DNA of 9,433 nt. Source: Paludibacteraceae bacterium. GTDB lineage: Bacteria > Bacteroidota > Bacteroidia > Bacteroidales > Paludibacteraceae. The stretch spans positions 1 through 9,433 of the forward strand of contig JAFYMM010000312.1 of the NCBI GenBank assembly GCA_017550055.1, in the 5' to 3' direction. A model generated the notes under the pieces. The model worked only from the letters and a program-made list of their open reading frames with translations. It did no database searches and was not told the origin of the DNA. The position numbers were made by a program, and so were the translations under genes. Positions 1 to 5,497 of this stretch are shown in pieces (positions within the stretch are counted from its first letter, which is position 1; each line of letters begins with the position of its first letter).

Positions 1-58
1 CAAATAAAAACATAGGGCACAGAACAAAGAGCAAAAGCAATGATTTGACAGTTTTCAT
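1..58 (-). CDS. 5' end of an exported protein (signal peptide only; runs off the left edge)
   Basis: Reading leftward from an ATG at 58-56, the frame is open to the window edge and gives 19 codons: MKTVKSLLLL then FVLCPMFLF. This is a short positively charged start (two Lys) followed by a hydrophobic core, the pattern of a Sec signal peptide. The Cys at residue 14 has no clear lipobox before it and sits inside the hydrophobic stretch, so lipoprotein status cannot be judged. A Bacteroidota -7-like element lies 20 bp upstream (79-86). The mature protein is outside the window, so its function is unknown. That this is a real gene start is an inference from the leader plus the promoter; the product stays unnamed. 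Confidence 0.6.
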   Translation of the reverse strand, partial: MKTVKSLLLLFVLCPMFLF

Positions 59-78
59 AGTGTATTGATTTCAGAGCA

Positions 79-86
79 CAAAGATA
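79..86 (-). promoter_or_regulatory. Candidate -7 promoter element for the left-edge gene
   Basis: On the minus strand the bases read TATCTTTG, an exact match to the Bacteroidota -7 consensus TAnnTTTG, 20 bp before the ATG at 58. No TTTG is found at the expected -33 distance, so the promoter is incomplete by consensus. A run of nine G on this strand (120-112) lies 25 bp further upstream. The implied 5' leader would be very short. Confidence 0.4.
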
Positions 87-111
87 ATACTTTTTTCTGA
101 CATACGATTTA

Positions 112-120
112 CCCCCCCCC
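112..120. repeat. C9 homopolymer tract
   Basis: Nine consecutive C on the plus strand (G on the minus strand) in an otherwise AT-rich intergenic stretch. It lies about 26-34 bp upstream of the -7 candidate of the left-edge signal-peptide gene. Tracts of this length are prone to slippage, so its length may vary between cells or between reads. Confidence 0.8.
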
Positions 121-169
121 AATTTAACTTTATTTAACAAAATTAAATAGGGAGGGGATAAGGTTATCC

Positions 170-277
170 TTCGTATATGTTTCGTATATCCTTCGTATAT
201 CCTTCGTAGAACGTATGGAGAAGGTATGGTTATCCTATGAAGAGGTATAGGAAAGGTATAGGAAAAGTATAGGAAAA
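170..277. repeat. 11-bp-period intergenic repeat array
   Basis: TTCGTA recurs at 170, 181, 192 and 203, each exactly 11 bp apart (unit TTCGTATATCC). GTATGG recurs at 213 and 224, again 11 bp apart. GTATAGGA recurs at 245, 256 and 267, also 11 bp apart (unit GTATAGGAAAA or close variants). GTAT-type cores therefore recur with an 11-bp phase through most of the 108 bp, with the sub-family changing along the way. The array lies downstream of the thioesterase gene and upstream of the left-edge gene's promoter. It has no coding potential that I can support. Confidence 0.8.
219..242 (+). repeat. 24-bp long-range inverted repeat, left copy
   Basis: These 24 bases (AGAAGGTATGG at the left end, CCTATGAAG at the right end) are the exact reverse complement of 7916-7939. 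Weaker similarity continues beyond 242: with a 1-base gap, GA-GGTA here matches GAAGGTA in the other copy. The element sits inside the 11-bp-period array. Confidence 0.85.
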
Positions 278-284
278 GATGGGG

Positions 285-653
285 CTAACTTAATACTTTT
301 TTCATGAATTTTTCGGCATTGACTACGAAACGGTCGTGGTCGGCTGTGCCGATTGAATTGCCTTGCGAGTCGAAACATTCAATGCGATATGAGAGTTTGC
401 GACCATCGACAGCAACTTCGTTAGCTGTGCAGGTGATGACCTCGCCTACTTTAGAGGCTTTGGTGTGTTGAACTGTGAGGCCAATGCCTACGGTTGTGTC
501 CTCAGATGACAAATCTTGTCCAGCCAATTCGAGAGCTGTGTTTTCCATCCATGCAATCATTGTAGGAGTTGCAAGTACCTCTAAACCGCCTGAACCGACG
601 CGTGCTGCTGTGTCTTTTGATTCTACGGTGAATGTTTTTGTTAACGATTTCAT
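285..653 (-). CDS. FlK-type hotdog-fold acyl-CoA thioesterase
   Basis: A 122-aa cytoplasmic protein with no signal peptide, close to the full length of single-domain hotdog thioesterases. It resembles the fluoroacetyl-CoA thioesterase (FlK) family: LATPTMIAWMENTA (residues 27-40) matches the FlK region with the catalytic Thr and Glu, and VQHTKASKVG (61-70) matches the region with the catalytic His. T29, E37 and H63 have the same spacing (8 and 26 residues) as FlK Thr42, Glu50 and His76. A GTADHDRFVV segment (102-111) fits the conserved C-terminal strand. The family hydrolyses acyl-CoA thioesters. True fluoroacetyl-CoA specificity is unlikely outside producers, and the natural substrate is unknown. 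The gene has its own promoter (686-717) and appears monocistronic. The start ATG at 653 is supported by the promoter spacing and by the absence of family sequence upstream. Confidence 0.88.
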   Translation of the reverse strand: MKSLTKTFTVESKDTAARVGSGGLEVLATPTMIAWMENTALELAGQDLSSEDTTVGIGLTVQHTKASKVGEVITCTANEVAVDGRKLSYRIECFDSQGNSIGTADHDRFVVNAEKFMKKVLS

Positions 654-685
654 ATTTGTTGTTTATTTGTGATTAGATATATGTG

Positions 686-717
686 CAAAGTTACGAAAAT
701 AATGTGAATCGTACAAA
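686..717 (-). promoter_or_regulatory. Bacteroidota-type promoter for the thioesterase gene
   Basis: On the minus strand, TTTG (717-714) is followed by a 20-bp spacer and TAACTTTG (693-686). This matches the Bacteroidota housekeeping promoter (-33 TTTG, 19-21 bp, -7 TAnnTTTG) exactly. The -7 box ends 32 bp before the ATG at 653. The leader is AT-rich (ACAAATAAACAACAAAT before ATG) with no Shine-Dalgarno, which is common in this phylum. Confidence 0.78.
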
Positions 718-744
718 TATGCTTTGATTTGTCTTTTTATCTCT

Positions 745-807
745 CACGGATATCTTTTTCTCTCACGGAGTTTTTATTTTTCTCACGGAATTCACGGAAC
801 GCACGGA
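745..807. repeat. CACGGA repeat cluster
   Basis: CACGGA begins at 745, 764, 784, 793 and 802. The last three copies are exactly 9 bp apart; the earlier ones are 19-20 bp apart, with T-rich spacers. Four of the five are preceded by TC. The cluster lies upstream of the thioesterase promoter and downstream of the DUF4249 gene. It could be a protein-binding array or part of a dispersed intergenic repeat; sequence alone does not decide. Confidence 0.7.
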
Positions 808-812
808 ATTTT

Positions 813-825
813 ATCGCTACGCGAT
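813..825. repeat. Short hairpin in the operon-end gap
   Basis: ATCGC (813-817) and GCGAT (821-825) form a 5-bp stem with a 3-base loop, followed by six T on the plus strand (827-832). The operon ends on the minus strand, where the hairpin is followed by AAAATT rather than a T run, so it is not a convincing terminator for it. Next to it, CACAAAT is repeated at 836 and 845, 9 bp apart. The whole 745-851 stretch looks like one composite intergenic repeat. Confidence 0.5.
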
Positions 826-856
826 GTTTTTTGCCCACAAATGACACAAATTTGGA

Positions 857-1756
857 TTAATGCGGGTAGCGAATGGTAGTGTCGCGACGGAGTGTGAGTG
901 GATAGACTTTGGCTCCATAGCCAATCCAATAGCCTTTGCCTCCTTCAACATTGCTATAGACATTGGTGTAGATGGGCATAAATGCTATAGATGAAGTCAT
1001 GGTTAGAGCCGAGAATTCTGACCAAAATTTGTAGCCTATGCTATCGACCGTAGTGAGCTTTATGTCGATTTTGTCCCACGGCTTGAAATAACGCCCTTTC
1101 TTGTTGTCGGAGTCGCTTAATTTGAGAGTTGAAGTAGAGACATTGCGATAGATAGGCATTGATATAGAGTGGTTTTCGTCAGCATTTTGGTCGGAAAAGA
1201 TGCCTAAAAAGCAGTTTTGATATTGCTTGTCGCCTCGATAGCGGTAGAATAGGACATAATAGTTTTCACGGCTGGGGTCGGTGTCGGTAACATATCCTGT
1301 CAGGTGAATTATGCTATCGACATAGGGAGATTGTTGCACCTTTATGGAATCGAAAAAGACAGGTGCAGGAATAGTGGTTTGAGCAGTAACAGTTTTATTA
1401 TCATACTCTACATCAATAGTATATGTTTCCCCTTCGACCCCTACGAGACGAGAGGAGGTGTACTTGTAGGGAGGAATATATGCTGTGTCGAAGCCACCAA
1501 TCAAAATTGCTGATTCGTTGCTACTGGAGACCGTAACCTTACCCAAAGTGATTAGTTTGTCCATTACGAGCTGAGAGACAGAGTCATACTCCTCGCCCAT
1601 AACCATTGAATAGTGCAATAGGGCAACGGGATGTTCGCCATTTTCGATCCAACCTTCGAGGATAATAGTAGGCTCGATGACATCTCGGTCGGGGGCGCAT
1701 CCGACGAGAAAGAAAATTGAGAATAAGATGTAGAGAGTGTGTTTGAACATAAGCAT
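857..1756 (-). CDS. DUF4249 family surface lipoprotein, partner of the TonB-dependent receptor
   Basis: A 299-aa lipoprotein precursor. The N-terminus is hydrophobic and ends in a lipobox, LVGC with Cys20, followed by A-P-D-R-D. The acidic residues just after the Cys are compatible with export to the cell surface, though not a strict surface-export signal. DUF4249 features are visible: the early strand IILEGWIENG (31-40), GETYTIDVEY followed by TTIPAP, a D..REN-YYVLF segment, DKIDIKLTTVDSIGYKFW, and NVYSNVEGGKGYWIGYGA near the C-terminus. The family has no proven general function but is commonly encoded next to TonB-dependent receptors, as here, so a ligand-capture role is inferred. It is last in the operon: its ATG (1756-1754) overlaps the receptor's TGA by one base, implying translational coupling. 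A second ATG two codons in (1750) is also possible. Confidence 0.87.
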   Translation of the reverse strand: MLMFKHTLYILFSIFFLVGCAPDRDVIEPTIILEGWIENGEHPVALLHYSMVMGEEYDSVSQLVMDKLITLGKVTVSSSNESAILIGGFDTAYIPPYKYTSSRLVGVEGETYTIDVEYDNKTVTAQTTIPAPVFFDSIKVQQSPYVDSIIHLTGYVTDTDPSRENYYVLFYRYRGDKQYQNCFLGIFSDQNADENHSISMPIYRNVSTSTLKLSDSDNKKGRYFKPWDKIDIKLTTVDSIGYKFWSEFSALTMTSSIAFMPIYTNVYSNVEGGKGYWIGYGAKVYPLTLRRDTTIRYPH

Positions 1757-3789
1757 CAGAAACTAAAGAAAAAACTTAAAGACGGAATAATCGTTGCAAA
1801 GAAAGAGACTTCGCGCATAGAAAATTCGGAGGTAGGGAGTACGAATTGTACATTTTTATGAGCATAAACATTATATAATGAGAGATTTAAGCCCAACTCG
1901 CGATGCTGACTCTTGATGATAGAATAATTTGCCGATAGGTCTAAACGATGGTAGAGAGGCATAGAGGCACCATTGTGAACCCCAAATTCGTACATCACAC
2001 GACCATTGAGGAGATAAGCCATTTGTGGCTCGGTGTAAGGAGCACCAGAAGCCAAGACAAACATTGCCCCAACGCTCCAACGCTTTGATAATTGAGAATT
2101 TAGCACCACCACGAGATTGTGACGTCGGTCGTGACGAGCACGAATGACATAGCCATCGGCCAAAGAGTCGAAATTGCGCATAGCCCAACCTAATGTATAT
2201 GACACATAGCCTTTTAGATAGCCTTTATTCTTGCAGAACATGAGATTTAAGCCATAGTTGCGACCTTTGCCCACCAACAAGCCACTCTGATAATCGAAGC
2301 CAGTATTTAACATTTCCAAAATATTGGATGTTGACTCGACAACATTATGTAATTGCTTGAAATATAGCTCAACAGAAAGAGAATAGGCTCTGTTGATAAA
2401 TTCGCCATTATAAGCCAAAGAGAGAGAATGGGCACTTTCGGGAACATTAAATCTATCGGAAAGAAAGAAAAAATCGGTAGGCAAACCTCCATCGCTCAAG
2501 CCAGCCTTGTGAAGAGCTTGAAAATAAACTCCGCCATGCAATTTAATCGAATGAAACCGATGCAAAGGAAAATCCAAAGAAAGACGTGGCGAAATAGCAG
2601 CAAATCGTTGTCCGTCGGCAGACAGCCATAGAGAAGGTCGCAAACCAAAGGCATAGTGGAAATATTTAGATACAAAATGCTTATAATCTACAAACAGAGA
2701 GATTTCATTCAAATGTTTCAAGCCTAATACAGAATCATTTGAGGGGCTTACACCATCAGACAAGAAAGACAAAGGATTATTGAAAAAGAGATTATACTCT
2801 AAGCCTGACACCAACTTCAAATCACTACGAATATCCACTTCTACATCCGATTTCACGCCCGCAGATACCAAAGCAGAACTTGCATTAACACGCATTAAAA
2901 GCTCATTGACATCGACAAAGTTCTTAAACCCAGAGAAATGAGCTTGAGTGCGCCAAGAGGCATTACCAAATTGATGCTGCCACGACAACGAAGTTGCCAA
3001 ATTGCTCCAACGAACACCTATGTCGATAGTTGAAATAGAATCGTTTACGTCTAATCTGTCCATTCCATAATAAGCCGACAAGGTCAGTTCATCGCTGTCG
3101 GTAGGGCGATAGGAATATGTAGCGTTGAAATCTTGAAAATCGTAGTTACTCTGATACCCACCAAAATTGAGCAAATTGCTATATAACAACTCGATATAAG
3201 ACGAACGAGCAGACAGGAACAAATCGCTTTTTTTGCCAATGCTCATAGGCACAGTAATCTCCGCACCAATCAATCCAATATTGCCATCCACGCCGATTGT
3301 GCGTTCGAAATTGGTATTTGGCACAAGTTCTACTCCGCCACCTAAACGATTGGGGAATATAGCCGAATGAGCTGATTTTTCGACATTCATACTCTGAAAA
3401 TGGGCTGATATGAACGGAGAAAACAGGCCTAAAAGATGATTGGGATAATAGATAGGAGCACCATTGATACTCAAAATAGTATGATAATCATCGCATCCTT
3501 GAATATATATACCCGCCGTGGTTTCGCTATTAGTTTGCACACCTGAAAGCGTTTGCAAATAGCGCATAGGATTGACTGTGCCTAAAAATCGAGGCAAGAC
3601 GTCGAGCCCTTTTATGTCGATTGTAAGCATATTGTTAGAGTCTCGCATCAAAGGAATATGCTTTTTTTCGACAATAATTATCTCATCCAATTCGGCTTGC
3701 TGCATTGGAAAAGTATCAGCAGGGATAGTATCAGCATAACTACCCCCACTGATTACAAATAATAATATTAAAAATAAAAGTTTACACAT
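1756..3789 (-). CDS. TonB-dependent outer-membrane receptor (DUF4249-associated type)
   Basis: A 677-aa receptor for active uptake, or signalling, across the outer membrane. The start is placed at the ATG at 3789: it gives a clean signal peptide (MCKLLFLILLF with cleavage after GGSYA), whereas an upstream ATG at 3843 would overlap the preceding gene by 53 bp and put a charged segment before the signal peptide. The mature N-terminus carries a likely TonB box (ELDEIIIVE). The plug follows at about residues 50-160, with IYIQG, INGAPIYYPNHLLGLFSPF and NRLGGGVELVPN. There is no carboxypeptidase-like N-terminal domain. The rest is alternating barrel strands ending in SFFFSF, with the terminal Phe typical of outer-membrane barrels. 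The plug motif of DUF4249-linked receptors usually reads V.RGG; here it is IYIQGC. The preceding gene's stop is 1 bp away and DUF4249 overlaps its own stop. The substrate is unknown. Confidence 0.9.
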   Translation of the reverse strand: MCKLLFLILLFVISGGSYADTIPADTFPMQQAELDEIIIVEKKHIPLMRDSNNMLTIDIKGLDVLPRFLGTVNPMRYLQTLSGVQTNSETTAGIYIQGCDDYHTILSINGAPIYYPNHLLGLFSPFISAHFQSMNVEKSAHSAIFPNRLGGGVELVPNTNFERTIGVDGNIGLIGAEITVPMSIGKKSDLFLSARSSYIELLYSNLLNFGGYQSNYDFQDFNATYSYRPTDSDELTLSAYYGMDRLDVNDSISTIDIGVRWSNLATSLSWQHQFGNASWRTQAHFSGFKNFVDVNELLMRVNASSALVSAGVKSDVEVDIRSDLKLVSGLEYNLFFNNPLSFLSDGVSPSNDSVLGLKHLNEISLFVDYKHFVSKYFHYAFGLRPSLWLSADGQRFAAISPRLSLDFPLHRFHSIKLHGGVYFQALHKAGLSDGGLPTDFFFLSDRFNVPESAHSLSLAYNGEFINRAYSLSVELYFKQLHNVVESTSNILEMLNTGFDYQSGLLVGKGRNYGLNLMFCKNKGYLKGYVSYTLGWAMRNFDSLADGYVIRARHDRRHNLVVVLNSQLSKRWSVGAMFVLASGAPYTEPQMAYLLNGRVMYEFGVHNGASMPLYHRLDLSANYSIIKSQHRELGLNLSLYNVYAHKNVQFVLPTSEFSMREVSFFATIIPSLSFFFSF

Positions 3790-3790
3790 A

Positions 3791-5476
3791 TTATTTAAGA
3801 ATATCTCCCTCTTCTGCAGGTTGAAATTGAGACATAATATCACTCAAATCCATCATACTCCAACCTAACAATTTTAAATAATTTCTAAGCAAATCGCCTG
3901 TCACACAAAATAGCGATTCAAAAGCAGACATTGAAAAATAATCATCTAAACTATACACTGTCCCATTATATGGAAAATAAACAACATAATTAGATTCGTA
4001 TAATTTAATATAGATTTCATCTTCTATTCCATTATCATAAACATAAACTGCACGTTCCTCAAAATCAAGATCGACCTGCAATTCGGCTTGTTGCACAGGT
4101 GTGTTATAGAACAATCCTACTTGCAGTTTTTTATTACACCAATCAGCCTTAGCTTGATTATAATCGTATGTATACGTATAACTCAACAGGTCAGTCTCAC
4201 CTTCTTTTTCCATATAATAGCTATCAAGTTTGTTCACCCCACGATAATAGCCCAATAAATCTGGTGATGAAGCTTTAAGTTGCAATTGGTTGATGACATC
4301 AACTTCTGCAAAAACAAATTCTGTTCGGAATTGCTCAATAAGCTCTCCTTTTTCTTTGTTGTCTTCAAACCATTTTCTAACAGTTTCTTCATCTGATTTA
4401 CCAATCAACACAAATGAAGGTAATGATACTTTAACCGAAAGTAGAGGTTTGTCGCTAACTTTCGCTACAACAATTGCATGTGCATCGCTACTACTTACGC
4501 TAACGTTATTGATAACCGAGAAATTAGCTACTCGCAAATCCATGTCGCATTTGGCATATTTCTTTTGTTCAATATCAAAGTTCATCGTAAGAGCAACATG
4601 CTCTTTGTCTGCCTCTTTAAGCGAAAATTTAATATTACTAGGCAACAAAACTTTATTTAGCTGCATATAATACTCATATTCATAATAGCCATTAGTCAAA
4701 AACCATTGATACTCATAATGAGCTGGTATTTCTTCATAAGGACCATAATATTGAGACGAATACCAAATGCCATTCTCGTCATAAAAAACTACAAAAACAG
4801 TATAATCATCATTCATTCGTGCAGGAACATAGACAAGTTGCAAGTCTTCATACCCAGGATATTCGACCCATTTTTGACTAACAACAGAGTCTGTCGGAGT
4901 CTCAATTTCCATTTCTATTTCTTCGCCACTAGCAGAAAGAACTGCCTCACATAAATCGCCATTCCTGTTTTTGAAACGAAGTTCTATATCGTCCGATTCT
5001 CCTAAATATTCCCAAGTGCGTTTTTCATCATTAGCCTCGAAAATACCTGTAAAACGAGGAAAATCATATACCTCCATAGCAAGATTATGTGTTAAATTTT
5101 CATCAACTACTTTTCTCACTCCTCGAGCCAATTGACGCAAAAAAGGCAAATTCTTCTCATAATGTTCATATATAGGACCAAAATCATAGTCTTCATATTT
5201 ATCTGCCAAATAGGTAAGCAATTCAATCAAATCGCGCTGTTCTTTGGGTTTAAACATATTTAGAAAGTCTGTTGCAACAGAATTTAATTTCGCTTGTTGC
5301 TCCATTGGCGACAATGTTTCTAACAACTCGCCTTGCTCATTTGTAACGAAAGTAATACTATCAGCATCTTCCAATGCAATATCATATAACACTCGCCCTC
5401 CTCTGGTCAAGACTATTTGCGAAAATAGCGTTACACTAGATAGTGCCATTGCCATAAATAAAAATATCTTTTTCAT
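3791..5476 (-). CDS. Secreted protein of unknown family with N-terminal D.ITF motif
   Basis: 561 aa; I do not recognise a named domain. The signal peptide MKKIFLFMAM-ALSSVTLFSQ probably ends after residue 20. A short module follows (residues 20-44): IVLTRGGRVLYDIALEDADS then ITF, a Bacteroidales N-terminal motif also present in the two upstream proteins. Residues 54-125 look alpha-helical (SPMEQQAKLNSVATDFLN, then a helical stretch to LARGVRKVV). From about 135 on, the protein is mostly beta-like, rich in Tyr and acidic residues (YEYQWFLTNGYYEYEYY at 254-270), with four Cys (176, 310, 447, 524). A final helical segment (515-550) ends without a T9SS sorting domain. It is encoded 21 bp after the Ig-like gene and 1 bp before the TonB-dependent receptor, which argues for a joint role at the cell surface or in the periplasm. 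The coding region is more AT-rich than the receptor gene. Confidence 0.82.
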   Translation of the reverse strand: MKKIFLFMAMALSSVTLFSQIVLTRGGRVLYDIALEDADSITFVTNEQGELLETLSPMEQQAKLNSVATDFLNMFKPKEQRDLIELLTYLADKYEDYDFGPIYEHYEKNLPFLRQLARGVRKVVDENLTHNLAMEVYDFPRFTGIFEANDEKRTWEYLGESDDIELRFKNRNGDLCEAVLSASGEEIEMEIETPTDSVVSQKWVEYPGYEDLQLVYVPARMNDDYTVFVVFYDENGIWYSSQYYGPYEEIPAHYEYQWFLTNGYYEYEYYMQLNKVLLPSNIKFSLKEADKEHVALTMNFDIEQKKYAKCDMDLRVANFSVINNVSVSSSDAHAIVVAKVSDKPLLSVKVSLPSFVLIGKSDEETVRKWFEDNKEKGELIEQFRTEFVFAEVDVINQLQLKASSPDLLGYYRGVNKLDSYYMEKEGETDLLSYTYTYDYNQAKADWCNKKLQVGLFYNTPVQQAELQVDLDFEERAVYVYDNGIEDEIYIKLYESNYVVYFPYNGTVYSLDDYFSMSAFESLFCVTGDLLRNYLKLLGWSMMDLSDIMSQFQPAEEGDILK

Positions 5477-5480
5477 AATA
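5460..5480 (-). repeat. 21-bp identical leader block, copy 1 (start of the 561-aa gene)
   Basis: These 21 bases cover the last four bases before the ATG (5476) and the first 17 coding bases, and are identical to 7257-7277 at the start of the 591-aa gene. They encode MKKIF plus two bases of the next codon. The identity includes untranslated bases, which suggests shared origin rather than only selection on the signal peptide. Confidence 0.8.
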
Positions 5481-5497
5481 ATATCTATTTAATTTGA

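Noticed and set aside
132..148. ATTTAA-CAAAA-TTAAAT hairpin as a terminator downstream of the thioesterase gene
   Set aside because: The stem is six A/T pairs with no T run following on either strand; likely too weak.
170..277. CRISPR array
   Set aside because: Units are 11 bp with no unique spacers of proper length, and no cas gene is nearby.
475..672. A 65-aa plus-strand open frame over the thioesterase gene
   Set aside because: The minus-strand frame carries the full catalytic pattern of a known family and a consensus promoter; the plus frame has neither.
813..832. Hairpin plus T run as terminator of the five-gene operon
   Set aside because: The T run follows the hairpin only on the plus strand, while the operon is on the minus strand; the stem is only 5 bp.
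1871..2188. A 105-aa open frame on the minus strand inside the receptor gene
   Set aside because: It lies wholly within the receptor gene in another frame, has a low-quality composition, and shows no leader or domain.
3790..3843. Longer N-terminus for the TonB-dependent receptor (ATG at 3843)
   Set aside because: It would overlap the preceding gene and place 18 mostly polar residues before a clean signal peptide; the ATG at 3789 directly starts that signal peptide.
4290..4954. Plus-strand open frames of 60-126 aa opposite the 561-aa gene
   Set aside because: They are antisense shadows in an AT-rich gene; no plausible start signals or protein features.
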